Below are positions 27,282 through 38,764 of a stretch of 64,000 nt of DNA, in pieces (position 1 is the stretch's first letter; every line of letters starts with the position of its first letter). The position numbers and the translations under genes were made by a program. A model generated the notes under the pieces. That model was not told the origin of the DNA. It did not search any database and saw only the letters and a program-made list of their open reading frames with translations. The DNA is from CAWABB01 sp963701735 (GTDB lineage Bacteria > Bacteroidota > Ignavibacteria > UBA10030 > UBA6906), in assembly GCA_963701735.1 (NCBI GenBank), contig CAVPBI010000019.1:372001-436000 (forward strand), written 5' to 3'.

Positions 27282-27355
27282 CCGGCGGTCAGGAAGCGCA
27301 CTCCTGACTGCCGGCGCCTCTCCGGGTGCCCGCTGCGGCGGGACCCGGAGAGGCG
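27282..27355. terminator. two adjacent long GC-rich stem-loops
   Basis: Stem 1 pairs 27282-27294 with 27302-27314 (13 bp, one G-T-type mismatch, 7-base loop). Stem 2 pairs CGCCTCTCCGGGT (27315-27327) with ACCCGGAGAGGCG (27343-27355) perfectly. An inner helix, CCCGC (27329-27333) with GCGGG (27338-27342), extends it. There is no T-run. They occupy the gap between the CBM9 gene and the dehydrogenase gene and could be a terminator, attenuator or mRNA-stability element. Confidence 0.55.
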
Positions 27356-27404
27356 AGCGGGGTGGACCAAGAGCAGCGTCAGCTTTCTATATAGAGGAGA
27401 AGTC

Positions 27405-28370
27405 ATGTCCGGCACCATGCAGGCGGCCTTCCTTCAGGCCCCGGGGAGATTCAGCGTCGAGGAGCGTCCGATCCCCCGGCCGGGGTCGAACGAACTCCTG
27501 GTGAAGACGGCGGCATGCGGCATCTGCACGTCGGAGATCGAGATCTGGAAAGGGAGACTGCCCGGCCTCGAGTATCCCCGCTTCATCGGGCACGAGCCCG
27601 CCGGGGTCGTCGTGGAGGTCGGTGATGGCGGTCAAGGATTTCGCCCCCGGCGACCACATCTCGGCGTGGTCGGAGGGGAAGTCGTACGCGGAGTATTTCA
27701 CCACCCCGGCAAAGTATGCCATGAAGCTCCGCCCCCAGACCCGTCTCGACGAGGCCCTCGGCGAGCCGATCGCCTGCTCGGTGAACGGCGTCCTCAAAGC
27801 AGACCCGCAGCTCAACGACAGCGTTGCCATCATCGGATGCGGGTTCATGGGGTTGATCATGGCGCAGGTGTTTCGCGCCAGAGGCGTGGGCATGCTGATC
27901 GCGGTCGACCTGCAGGCCCACCATCCGCAGCTCTCGCCCTTCAGCTCGGCGCGACGCACGCGCTGGATCCGGCCGCCACCGATGTCGTTGCGGCCATCAA
28001 GGAGTTCACCGGGGGGCGCGGGGTGGACATCGGCGTCGAGGCCGCCGGGACGCAGGCCACGCTCGATCTCGCCGCGAACGTTACGCGAATGGAGGGGAAG
28101 CTGGAGGTCTTCGGCTTCCACGTCGGCGAGCCGCGCGCAGTGAACTGGGGCTTCTGGAACTGGATGGCCTTCCAGATCGTGAACGGGCATTCACGGAGCG
28201 ATCATCTCTACGTCGAAGGCATGAAGATCGGGCTGACGATGCTCGAAGCGGGCACGCTATCGATGCGTCCGCTCGTGACGCACCGATTCAGCCTGCAGGA
28301 TATCGGCCGCGGGTTCGAAGTCGCCGCGGCGAAGGGCGACGACTTTGTCAAAGGTGTTATCGCGTTCTAA
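27405..28370 (+). CDS. zinc-type alcohol dehydrogenase family protein (MDR), frames broken near 27623 and 27940
   Basis: The gene encodes about 321 residues after bridging two breaks, the second of which restores the first frame. The N-terminal GroES-like domain reads MQAAFLQAPGRFSVEERPIP, ACGICTSEIEIWKG and YPRFIGHEPAGVVVEVG, with the catalytic-zinc Cys and the GHE motif. The Rossmann part has VAIIGCGFMGLIMAQVFRARG, then VVAAIKEFTGGRGVDIGVEAAG. It oxidises an alcohol or sugar/polyol with NAD(P)+. AGAGGAG precedes the ATG. It sits just before the second TonB receptor gene, 16 bases away, and may be co-transcribed with it. Confidence 0.78.
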   Translation: MSGTMQAAFLQAPGRFSVEERPIPRPGSNELLVKTAACGICTSEIEIWKGRLPGLEYPRFIGHEPAGVVVEVGDGGQGFRPRRPHLGVVGGEVVRGVFHHPGKVCHEAPPPDPSRRGPRRADRLLGERRPQSRPAAQRQRCHHRMRVHGVDHGAGVSRQRRGHADRGRPAGPPSAALALQLGATHALDPAATDVVAAIKEFTGGRGVDIGVEAAGTQATLDLAANVTRMEGKLEVFGFHVGEPRAVNWGFWNWMAFQIVNGHSRSDHLYVEGMKIGLTMLEAGTLSMRPLVTHRFSLQDIGRGFEVAAAKGDDFVKGVIAF

Positions 28371-28386
28371 TTCGAGGGAGACCCCC

Positions 28387-31241
28387 ATGAAGCAGATCCT
28401 TCGGTGGTGTGCCTTGGCCATGAGCCTCGGCCTCGTGTGTTCCGCCTGGGCGGCGAACACCGGCCGCATCGCGGGGAAGGTGACTGACGCGAAGACGGGA
28501 GAGCCGTTGGTCGGGGCGAATGTGGTTGTCGTCGGGACAACGCGCGGCGCGTCCACGGACGCCCAGGGGGATTACTCCATCGCGAACGTCGACCCGGGGC
28601 TCTACGAGCTCCGCATCAAGGAAGTGGGCTACCGGGATATGGTGGTACGCGAGGTGCGCGTCCGGGTGGACCAGACGACGTTCATCAACATCAAGATGGA
28701 AGAGACGGTCGTGGACATCGGCCAGGAAGTGGTGGTGACCGCTCAACGGCCGCTTGTCGAGAAGGACAACACGGCTTCCAGGGTGTATATGGAATCCGAG
28801 CAGATCACCGCGCGGCCGGTCACGCAGGTTCTCGATCTGGTGACGGCGATCCCCAGCGTGAATGACGAGAACGGCGTCCTGAAGGTCCGCGGCGGCACGC
28901 TCAACGAGGTGTCGTTCCTGGTGGACGGCGCCCGCGCCCGCAACCCGCTCGATCAGACCCCCTACACCAACATCAACCTGGGATCCATCCAGGAGATGGA
29001 GGTGATCACGGGGTCGTACAATGCGGAGTACGGCGAGGCGCGGTCGGGCGTGTTCAACATCGTGACGAAGGAGGGGCGTGAGAAGTACGACATCTACGCC
29101 GATCTCCGCTACTCCCCGCCGGGCGTCAGGCACTGGGGACCGTCGCTCTACGACGAGAATTCCACTCTGTACTGGGAGAACTCCCACGCCCGCCATCTGC
29201 AGTGGTGGATCGACTATCCCGACCAGTGGGTCGACCCCAACGGGTCTGTACGGCAACGACCCGCGGAGCAGCTGGACGCCCGAGCAGGCGTACCAGAACT
29301 ACCTCGATACGCACAAGCCCCTGAACGACTACACCAACACGCCGGGGTATTCCGCCGAGCTGAGCATCGGCGGCCCCATATCGCTTGAATCGGGGCTGTT
29401 TTTCCATGTGTCGGGGAAGTACCGTTCCGAGCCTCCCCTGATGGGCAACTCCTACCGTGACAGGGGCGAGTTTTTCGATGGGACGGCGAAGCTGACGTAC
29501 CAGGCAACGCAGAACATGAGGATCCTCCTCACGGGGTTCTGGGGGATCGAGAACAGCTCCTGGGGGATCGGCGGCGGGCCGGACTACTTCTGGGCCACCA
29601 ACTACGGCAACGATTCCCGGTATGCGTACTACGATTTCCCGGGATATCCGACCACGCGAACATGGGGCCTGACCGGGAAGCTCACCAACATCGTCGACCA
29701 GGCGACGATGTACGAGATCCGCCTGAGCAACGTGACCGCGACGCGCGAAGTGGCGCCGTTTCCGGACGACCCGCTTGGGTACGCTGCAAGCGACGCCCAG
29801 CGCGACAACCTGCGCGCGTATGAGACGCTCTACGACACGGCGGGGAATCCCTACACGCAGCCGGTGGTCGGCGGATATGAGAACCGGATAGGGTTCAACA
29901 CCACCGGATATTACTATCGCTACAACGACAAGAACACCGACTGGACACTGAGCGGGTACTACCAGCGCCAGATGAGCAAGGACTGGCAGCTGAAGGCGGG
30001 GGCAGAGTTCACGTACTACGTGCTCGATCACTACAACGAGGCGAAATCGCCGACGCGCGTGGACGACCACACGTACAACCCGTACCAGGGGTCGGCGTAC
30101 GTGCAGGCCAAGATCGAGCTGGGCGGTTTCATCATGAACCCCGGCCTTCGCTACGACTTCTACAATCCGAACGACGTCCTGTATCTGGATCCCTTCGATC
30201 CATTAAGCGGGCCGACCGAAACGCACCTCGGGATTCTCACAGCTCAGCCCGCGGCTCGGCATCTCTCATCCGATCGACGAGTACACGGTGCTTCATTTCT
30301 CGTACGGCCACTTCTTCCAGCGCGCGACGTTCGGGGATTACGGAGAAGGAAGCAGCGACGCCCAGTCGCTCGGGAACCTGACCACCTTTATCGTGTCGGG
30401 TTCAAATCCGTTGAGCCCATGGGTGCTCGGCAATCGCGCCGTGAAGCCCGAGAAGACCATCCAGTACGAGCTCGGCATCGAGAGAAACTTCTTCGAACAG
30501 GTCGTGTTCGGCGTGACCGGCTTCTACAAGGACATCCGGAACAATATTTCCGTCCAGACAATCGATAACCTGGAGGGCATCCGGTACACGACCAACGGGA
30601 ACTCGAGCTACTCCGACGTGACCGGCGTGGAGATCTACCTGCGGAAACAGCCAACCCGCGAATCCTGGGGTCTGCTCTGGGGGTATGCGAACTTCACGAC
30701 GCAGTCCGGGATTGTCGGGCGCGCCGGCGATCCGGTGCTCATCACGCCAACGGGAGTCCGGTACGCCGGCAGCGGCGACGCGATTGTCTACAATAATCCC
30801 CGCCTGAAGGCCGGTGTCTACTACCAGACGCCCCCGGACCTGCCGAGCTTCTGGAATCTGTTCTCGCTCCTGAGCTTCTCGGTGGACTACCTGGCGGTTC
30901 TCCCGAATGACCAGATCCTCTCCGACTTCTTCTCCTACAACGGGGTCAATTATGTGCGGGGGTGGGATCAGAACACCAACCTGCGGGTCCAGAAAGACTT
31001 CACTGTTGGGGGGGACCTCCTGAAGATCGGGGTCTATGCACAGATCTATAATCTCTTCAACAACCAGTGGCTGAACTTCGCGGCGTTCGAGTCGTGCTCG
31101 CCGGAAGAGCAGCAGAAGTTTGTGGAGAGCGGTTTTGAGTATCTCCCGTCGTACGACCGGAAGGGCGCGCCGATTCTGGACCTCGCGAAATACCGGAATC
31201 TCCCGCGGTCGTACTATTTCGGCCTGATCATTGAACTCTAG
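28387..31241 (+). CDS. TonB-dependent receptor (second copy), frames broken near 29246 and 30235
   Basis: The gene encodes about 950 residues once two one-base breaks are bridged. The signal peptide MKQILRWCALAMSLGLVCSA is followed by a CarboxypepD_reg-like domain (GRIAGKVTDAKTGEPLVGAN). The plug domain has LKVRGGTLNEVSFLVDGARA and EARSGVFNIVTKEG. The barrel includes LSPRLGISHPIDEYTV, PEKTIQYELGIERNFFE and a terminal SYYFGLIIEL. Domain order and neighbours match the receptor at 6010: next come a large secreted protein and a PorV-like protein, with no SusD. It presumably imports a glycan- or peptide-type ligand. Confidence 0.82.
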
Positions 31242-31263
31242 CATACCCCGGAGGAAGGCTTCC

Positions 31264-33484
31264 ATGAGACACATTGCATGCACGATTCTGGCGATGCTGG
31301 TCCTCGCGGCGGCGTATCCCGGGGAACAGGCGGCCGCGCAGGGGAAGGCGGAGTTGATTCATCAGCGGGGCCGTCTCTGGGAAAACGTCGCGAATGACGG
31401 CTGGATCGGCAGCCTGGGCGCGTGGGATTACCTGGTCTCCGCGCCTCTCGGGCTGTTCCCGGGGTTCACCGGATTCCAGCACCCGTTGGGGAACGAGAAC
31501 AACGCGATCAATACGTTCGCGAACGCCAACATGCACGACTTCCGGTCCGGCGTATGGATCGTGGCGAAGGACATGCTGCGTCCCGGGCCCCCTCCGATCT
31601 ACGCGCCGACGCCGGCTGAATACGAGCTCTTTACGTCGGGGCTCCAGGAGGGCGCCTATGGTGTCGAGCAGACCCGGGCACCGCTTGAGATGAAGCAGAA
31701 CTTCATCGAGAATCCGGGGTTCGACCCGCTGCTCCCGGAAGAGATGATCACCGCCACATGGAACACGAGCGTCGGCGTCACCGTGACGCGGCGGTCGTAC
31801 ACGTGGAGCTATCCGGGGTTTCGCGACTTCATCATCTACGACTACGTCTTCAAGAATACCGGCCTGATCGTTTCGACACAGACGCAGCAGGTCGTGACCA
31901 ATCCTCAGGACTTCCAGCAGACCCTGAACGGCGTCTACTTCGTCTTCCATTCGGGGATCTCGGTATCCACGAAGAGCCAGATCAACTTCCACAGCGAGCT
32001 CACGGCCGTACAGGCGGGCGCATTTGGGTGGCTCCCCGGAGCGTACCACGACTACTATCATATTCGTGACGACGGGGAGCTGGTGTTCTCCACGAACGCG
32101 AACGGCGGGAAGGAGCCGCTCCCGGACGATCCGTATCCCACGAAGCCCCCCGACCAGTGGCGGCAGCGGTTCGATCATGAGGAGTCAGCAGGAGCTTCAG
32201 AGCCCGGCGGCTTTCGGCTGGCTGTCTCTGTATGCGTCGCCGACCTCGGGCGGGCCTCGTCCGAATGCGCGTCCCGATGTGCTGCGGATCGATACCCACA
32301 AGGGTGGAAGTTTCAACGGCGCGACACTCGATCTCGAGCGGTTCACCACGCTGACCGGGAAGAAGCCGGATTTCTATCTCTTCGCCACCACCCCGGACAC
32401 TCAGGCGAGGCTGGGGAACAGCGGTCGCCGGTTCAACTTCTACACGTTCTCATACGGGCCGTACACGCTTGCGCCGGGTGATTCCGCGCGCATCATCATC
32501 GCCGAAATTGCCGGGGTCATGGACATGGCCGTTGTCAACGCCGGCGCTCCGGAGGGGTGGTTCCCGGACAGCAGCATCGCGGCCATCGAGCGCAACGCCG
32601 AGCCATGCGCGGGATGCGGTGGCCTGGGGGTTGGGCGCAACCGTGCAGGGGGTTCCTCTTGCGGCGGATGCGCCGGAACCTCCGCCCATGCCGATCACTG
32701 ATGCGGTCAACGCGAGCGCCGGCCTGGACAGCGCGGCGGTTGCCATCGTGTGGGAAAAGAACGCCGAGGAAGCCGTCATCTCCGATGGATCGGGCGGGAC
32801 GTACTTTGACGGAAGGGTGGATGTCGACGGATACCGGGTCTATCGGTCGAAGGATTTCCAGTACGTCAGCGAGACCGAGCTTCCGGCGTTTCGCGGCGAA
32901 GCATGGGAGCTTCTCGCGGATATTCCGCGGAGTCAGTTCAGCCAGCGTTCATTGATCCGAACACGGACAAATACCGGCTGGTGGACCGGGGAGTGACGTT
33001 CGGCTTCCGGTACGGGTACTACGTGTCCGCCTACCGGCTCGCGGACCCCGCCGCAACGTGGACCTCCGCCAACGGATCGAGGGTCACCGGGCTGCCGGAG
33101 ATGGAAAGCGGCAGCGCGAACAAGACGGGTGCGATTTCTCCCGCCCCCGGCCCTTCCGACAATCTGTCGGGAATCTTCGTCGCGCCGAACCCGTACGTGT
33201 ATGGCGATCCCAAGCGTTCGTTCGTCGGCAGCGGCGACTACATCGAGTTCCGGAATCTCCCCGAGCGCTGCACCATCCGCATCTACACGCTGGGGGGCGA
33301 CCTGGTGAAGACGCTGGAGCATCAGCCCGACTCCCGCGGGAACCTCTTCGGGAGCGAACGGTGGGATCAGCTGAAGACCGATTCCGGCCTGCAGGTCGCG
33401 CCCGGGTTGTACGTCTACAACGTCGAGTCGAAGACGCCCGGTCTTGACGGCTCGTACACCGGCAAACTCATGATTATTCGCTGA
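31264..33484 (+). CDS. large secreted protein paralogous to the one at 8803, frames broken near 32178, 32613 and 32957
   Basis: The gene encodes about 739 residues after bridging three breaks. A signal peptide (MRHIACTILAMLVLAAAYPG) starts it. The body has segments such as WENVANDGWIGSLGAWDYLV and ITATWNTSVGVTVTRRSYTW with no recognised family. The C-terminal 110 residues (VAPNPYVYGD, FRNLPERCTIRIYTLGGDLV, final GKLMIIR) align by eye with the end of the protein at 8803. Both therefore share a sorting-like or anchoring terminal domain. It lies 22 bases after the TonB receptor gene and 13 bases before a PorV-like gene, the same order as in the first module. Confidence 0.68.
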
Positions 33485-33497
33485 CGGAGGCCGGACC

Positions 33498-34484
33498 ATG
33501 AAGACTCGCATCTATCTCCTGTGTCTCGCCCTGCTGCTGGGCGCCGCCCCGTCAACCTCGCGGGCATTCAACAAAGGCGGAAGGGCCTCGTTCCAGTTCC
33601 TGAAGATCGGCATCGGGGCGCATCAGACCGCGGTGGGTGAAGTTGCGGTCGCGACGTTCAGGGACGTCAACGGCGTCTTCTGGAATCCCGCGCTCATCAC
33701 GGGGGTGCAGAACGTTGAGGCCTCGTTCTCTTACAACCGCTGGTTTGCAGGGATGAACTACTACGCCGGCGCGGCCGGCGTGCGGTGGGAGGGCGTGGGC
33801 GTGCTGGCCCTGAGCTACGGAGGACTGGGATACGGCGACATCGAAGAGGCGCTCGTCACCAGCCCGTCCGGATCGAGCGACACGCGCACAGGCAGCTCCT
33901 TCACCGGCAGCGATATGGTATTCGGATTGAGCATTGCGCGCGAGTTCACCGAGAATCTCTCGATCGGCGCCACGGTCAAGTACATTCGCGAAGAGCTCTG
34001 GACGTACTCCGAGCATCTCTGGGCGTTCGACGTCGGGACGTACTACGACACCAGGTTCAAGGGGATCCGGTTCGCCATGAGCGCCCAGAACTTCGCCGGT
34101 TCCGTCAAGTACATTTCTTCGGGATCACAGGACGTTGAGGGGTACGATATTCCGCTCCTCTTCCGGATCGGCGCTTCGATCGACCTCGTGAGCGGCGGCG
34201 ACGCCTTCCTGAATGCCGGCCCGGACCACCGCCTGATGCTGGGTGTCGAAACGGTCAACTCGAACGACTACGGCGAGCGCTGGCATGTGGGCGGAGAGTA
34301 CTCGTTCCGCGATTTTGTCAGCCTGCGGGGCGGCTACCGGTTCAACTATGACGAGGGAAACCTGTCGTTCGGCATCGGCCTGCAGCAGAAGATCTCCGAC
34401 ATGATGCTGACACTCGACTATTCCTATGTGAGCTACGAACACCTGGAGTCGCCCCACCGGGTGACCCTGACATTCGCATTCTGA
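33498..34484 (+). CDS. PorV/PorQ-family outer-membrane protein (second copy)
   Basis: This 328-residue protein has a signal peptide (MKTRIYLLCLALLLGAAPS). The family start is FLKIGIGAHQTAVGEVAVAT and DVNGVFWNPALITG; barrel strands end with the aromatic residue in VTLTFAF. It shares its layout with the protein at 12385 and follows the same two types of neighbour. The ribosome-binding site GGAGG precedes the ATG. A GC-rich stem-loop follows the stop. It is probably the shuttle or barrel partner of the secreted protein encoded just before it; this is inferred from position only. Confidence 0.78.
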   Translation: MKTRIYLLCLALLLGAAPSTSRAFNKGGRASFQFLKIGIGAHQTAVGEVAVATFRDVNGVFWNPALITGVQNVEASFSYNRWFAGMNYYAGAAGVRWEGVGVLALSYGGLGYGDIEEALVTSPSGSSDTRTGSSFTGSDMVFGLSIAREFTENLSIGATVKYIREELWTYSEHLWAFDVGTYYDTRFKGIRFAMSAQNFAGSVKYISSGSQDVEGYDIPLLFRIGASIDLVSGGDAFLNAGPDHRLMLGVETVNSNDYGERWHVGGEYSFRDFVSLRGGYRFNYDEGNLSFGIGLQQKISDMMLTLDYSYVSYEHLESPHRVTLTFAF

Positions 34485-34492
34485 CGTAACCC

Positions 34493-34525
34493 GTCCCGGT
34501 CCCGCGACAGGCGCGGGGCCGGGAC
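34493..34525. terminator. GC-rich stem-loop after the second PorV-like gene
   Basis: A 14-bp stem (34493-34506 with 34512-34525, one G-T wobble) encloses a five-base loop. It sits between the PorV-like stop (34484) and the GH106-like start (34552). It lacks a T-run, so it may be a weak terminator or attenuator in front of the carbohydrate cluster. Confidence 0.5.
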
Positions 34526-34551
34526 CGACATGCCGCGCGAGGAGAGGTCCC

Positions 34552-37500
34552 ATGGCGTTTTCGTCAACGGTTCAACATGGCGTTACACTGACGCGTGAGA
34601 ATTTCACCCGGCCCCCGCTCGAGATGGGCATCATGCCGTTCTGGTTCTGGAACGGCCAGATGGACAGGCAGGAGATGGAGTGGCAGCTGCGGGAGTACCA
34701 CGCGAAGGGGATCCGGAGCATATTCATCCACGGGCGGTTCGGATTGAAAGTGCCGTACGTGTCGGACGCGTGGTTCGACAAGGTGAAGGAGGCGGTGGAC
34801 CTCGCCCGCTCCATCGGGATCGACGCCTGGGTGTACGACGAAATGAACTGGCCGAGCGGGACCGCCGAGCGGAAAGTCCCGACGACAATACCCCCACCTC
34901 ACGCAGAAATACCTGGAGCTCGTGGCGCTCAACGTCGACGGGCCGCTGTTCACATTCCTCGAGGCCACGGACAACCGGTACGTGAACACCGGCGATTCCT
35001 GGCCGGTCGCGGCGATCGGATGCACGGAAGAGGAGTATCAGACCACGATCAAGTCCCCCATCGACCTGACGCTGAACCTGTCGTTCGAGAAGGTGCTGCC
35101 CTGGGAAGCGCCGGCGGGGAAATGGCGGCTGCTCTACTTCCTTCAGAAGGAGGTTCCGTACTACATCGACACGCTCAACCCCGAGTCGACCGAGCGTTTC
35201 ATCGAGCTGACGCACGACCGGTACAAGCAGGCGGTCGGGAAGGATTTCGGCACGACCGTGCCCGGATTCTACACCGACGAACCGGCGATGCACTACTACC
35301 ACGTCGGGATCGACAACTACGTCATCCCCTGGACGACGCAGATGTTCAAGATCTTCCGCGAGAAGCGGGGTTATGATCTCCGGCCGTTCCTCCCGGCGCT
35401 CTATCTCAACATGGGCCCGCGGACCGCGCAGATCCGGTACGATTTCTGGCGGACGCTCACCGAACAGTATGCCGAAACGTACTACGGACGCATCCGCTCG
35501 TGGTGCGACGAGCACGGCGTGCTCTTCACCGGCCACCTGCTGTTCGAAGAGTGGCTGCGCATGCACGCGCGGTGCGAGGGGAACCTCTTCCGCTACCTCG
35601 AGAAGATGCATATCGTCGGGGTCGACCACCTCTATCCGAAGATCGGGACCGCGCAGGAGCCTGACCAGCATGTCGCGCTGAAGGTCGCGAGTTCCGCCGC
35701 GCACCATTTCGGCAGCACGCGGCTCCTCTGCGAATCGATGGGCGGCGCGTACTGGGACTGCTCCCTGGAGCGGATGAAGTGGATCGCCAACTGGGAATAT
35801 GTCCTCGGGGTGAACCTCTTCAACAACCACGGGTACCACTACTCGATCGAAGGCGAGCGGAAGCGCGACTGGCCGCCCTCCCAGTTCTATCACCACACGT
35901 GGTGGAAGCACTACGACCGGTTCACGAACTACATGGCGCGGATCAGCCACGCCCTCTCGGGCGGGCGGCACGTCGCCAAGGTCCTCGATTCTCTACCCGC
36001 TGAACAGCATCTGGACGAACTACGTCCCCCAGGCGCGGACCGCCGTCGGCAACCTGATCGAGTCCGACTTCTACTACCTGACCGATACGCTGCTCCGGCT
36101 GCATTTCGACTTCGACTACGTGGACGAGGACGTGCTGGCCGGAGCGAAGGTGGGCGGCGGAAAGATCGGGATCAGGGATGAGGACTATGAGGTGTTCATC
36201 CTGCCCCCTGTCACGCACGTCAAGGAGAGCACGTTCCGGCTGCTGAAGAAGTTCGTCAATGGCGGCGGGACGGTGATCGCCGATACGCTGCTCCCCGTGG
36301 AGTTCCTCGAGGCGAAAGGCAGACGGCGCGGTCGGGCAGATCCAGAAGATGTTCGGTGTGGATCCTGTGAAGGCGCTCAAGGCCGTCGAAAGCGGGAAGG
36401 ATGCCCCTCTGCGCGTCATCCGGAAGGCCGGGAAAGGGAGTGTGACAACCTTTGCCGGTCCCGGGCTGTCCAAGACCAGGCCAGCGGAAGCCCTCCGGAA
36501 GGCGCTCGAGGCGTCGATCACTCCGGATGTGACGATCAGCGACGGGGATGTCTTCTATCTCCACCGCATGAAGGACGGCTTCGACATCTACTTCCTCGCG
36601 AACACGAGCAAGGAATGGAAGCGCGGCGTGGAGGTGAGCCTGGAGGCCTCGGGCAATCCCGAGATCTGGGATGCGAACACGGGCGCGATCGCGCCGCTGA
36701 CCACGTACAGCATGCGTCGCGGGCGGACAACGTTCACGCTGGATTTCCCGCCGTCGGAATCGCACATCGTTGTGCTGACTTCCGGCAAGCCGCAGCCGCA
36801 CGTCACCGAGACGAACCTGACGGTCGAGCGGATCGATGCAGAAGGCGTCGCGGCGTATGGCGGCGGAACCGCGACAAAGGTGTTCGCGAACGTGCGGCGG
36901 GGCGGCACGAGCACGCTCCTGACCGCACGTGCGAAACCCGCGCTCCGTTCGATTTCGCTGAAAGGGCCGTGGTCGTTTGCGCTGGAGGGTGACAACGCCC
37001 TGCTCCTGGGCTCCTGGAAGATGGCTGTGGGCGCGGGTGTCGGCCGGCCTGTGGAGCCTTCGTTCGATGACAGCCAGTGGCTGCCGGTGAAGCCGGGCGC
37101 GTGGGAGATGCAGCTTCCGCAGGAGCGCGATCAGGCGACGTATCCGGAGGTCGTGTGGTACCGGTCGTACTTTGAAGCCGACGCGGTGCCGGGCGATGCG
37201 CGCATGCTCATCGACGGATTCAGCGGGAGCGACCACGACGTTTTCATCAACGGTGCGGAGGTGGACGCCCCGGCGCGTCGCAGCTCTCTGGATGCGGAGA
37301 TCAGGGAGGTCGATATCGCGTCATATCTCCACCCCGGTCGCAACACGATCGCGATCCGGTTGACCGTGACACGCCGGACGGACGGCCTGCTGGATCCGCT
37401 GAAGATCGTCGGGCGGTTCACGCTGGAGCGGCAGAACGGTTCGTACACGATCATCGCGCCGCAGACGTCGATCCTGACGGGCGACTGGACGCTGCAGGGG

Positions 37501-37869
37501 TATCCGTTCTTCTCGGGGACAGGCGTTTACGGAGCGTCGTTCAGGCTGCCCGCGCAGTACGGGGGTGGACGGATCTTCCTGGAGGCGGATTGCGGCGAAG
37601 ACGTCCTGGAGGTGGTCGTGAACGGCGTGTCTGCCGGCGTGCAGCCATGGCACCCGTACCGCGTGGATGTCACCGGGCACGTCCGCCCCGGGGTAAACCG
37701 TCTTGAGCTGAAAGTCACCAACTCGCTGATCAATCTTCTCGAAGGAGTGACCGCCGAATCCGGGCTTCGGTCGTCCGTTCGGCTGGTTCACGAACATCGA
37801 TATCTCCTCACGCCCAACAGCAGAAAGTCCAAGGCCCATGGCACGGGAAGGCGTTCTCGTCGTCGGTAG
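34552..37869 (+). CDS. GH106-like glycoside hydrolase (alpha-L-rhamnosidase family), frames broken near 34885, 35990 and 36325
   Basis: The gene encodes about 1104 residues after three one-base breaks. The N-terminus matches GH106: RPPLEMGIMPFWFWNGQMD, then GIRSIFIHGRFGLKVPYVSD and IDAWVYDEMNWPSGTAE. The barrel continues through VPGFYTDEPAMHYYHVG and FNNHGYHYSIEGERKRDWPP. The middle contains LYPLNSIWTNYVPQART. The C-terminal third is GH2-like beta-sandwich (VWYRSYFEADAVPGDARMLI, GTGVYGASFRLP). GH106 enzymes remove L-rhamnose from pectic or other glycans. No signal peptide is seen. The tail after about 37800 looks non-homologous and overlaps the ribokinase start. Confidence 0.8.
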
Positions 37870-38764
37870 CGCCAACATGGATATGGTGGTCAGCACCTCG
37901 CGGTTTCCTCGCCCCGGCGAGACCGTGCTCGGTCGCTCGTTCGCGATGTTCCCGGGAGGGAAAGGAGCCAACCAGGCGGTCGCCTGCGCGAAGCTGGGAG
38001 GCAATGTTACATTCATCGGCAGGATGGGGAAGGACGTCTTCCGGGACCGGCTGTTCGCGAGCATGCGGGGCGACGGGGTCAAGCTGAGGCGCGTGACGAT
38101 CGATCCTTCGCTGCCGACAGGGATTGCCGTCATCACTGTTGACAGCACCGGGCAAAACCAGATCATGGTCGCGTCGGGCAGCAACATGGCGCTTCTGCCG
38201 GCCGACATCGACCGGCACAAGACTGCATTCGGTGAGGCCCGGGTCCTCCTCGTTCAGCTGGAGACGCCGCTCCCGGCCGTGCAGCGCGCGGTCGCGCTGG
38301 CGAAGCAGAAGAGGCTCACCGTCATCCTGAATCCCGCGCCTGCCAGGCGCCTGCCGAAGTCGCTTCTGAACATGGTGGACTACCTCACGCCGAACGAGAA
38401 CGAGCTGTCGGTGCTGAGCGGGCTGCCGGTAAACGGCCTCGCCTCGGCTGAGCGGGCTGCACGGAAGCTGATGGCCGGAGGGGTCAGCAGCGTCATCGTC
38501 ACGCTGGGAGCGAAGGGGTGCATGGCAGTGACGGCCGGGGGGTCCAGGATCTTCCCGTCGTACAAGGTGCACGCGGTCGATACGACCGCGGCAGGCGATG
38601 CGTTCAACGGAGCCCTGGCGTTCGGGCTTGCGGCCGGGTTGAGCCTGGAGGCTGCGGTGCCGTTCGCCAACGGCGTGGCAGCCCTTTCGGTGACGAGGAT
38701 GGGAGCGCAATCGTCGATGCCAAGCATGAAGGAAGTCCGGACGTTCATGAGGCGTGCGCGGTGA
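37838..38764 (+). CDS. rbsK: ribokinase (PfkB family)
   Basis: This 308-residue protein has all ribokinase hallmarks: VLVVGSANMDMVVSTSRFPR, the sugar-binding MFPGGKGANQAVACAKLGG, PAPARRLP, TPNENELSVLSG, and the catalytic DTTAAGDAFNGALAFGLAAG with the base Asp. It phosphorylates D-ribose or a similar pentose. Its start overlaps the tail of the GH106-like gene and its TGA overlaps the GTG of the next gene. RbsD is encoded two genes downstream, which supports a ribose-type substrate. Confidence 0.9.
   Translation: MAREGVLVVGSANMDMVVSTSRFPRPGETVLGRSFAMFPGGKGANQAVACAKLGGNVTFIGRMGKDVFRDRLFASMRGDGVKLRRVTIDPSLPTGIAVITVDSTGQNQIMVASGSNMALLPADIDRHKTAFGEARVLLVQLETPLPAVQRAVALAKQKRLTVILNPAPARRLPKSLLNMVDYLTPNENELSVLSGLPVNGLASAERAARKLMAGGVSSVIVTLGAKGCMAVTAGGSRIFPSYKVHAVDTTAAGDAFNGALAFGLAAGLSLEAAVPFANGVAALSVTRMGAQSSMPSMKEVRTFMRRAR

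Noticed and set aside
6010..34484. SusC/SusD-type polysaccharide utilisation locus
   Set aside because: Neither receptor is followed by a SusD-like lipoprotein; the downstream genes are a large secreted protein and a PorV-like barrel.
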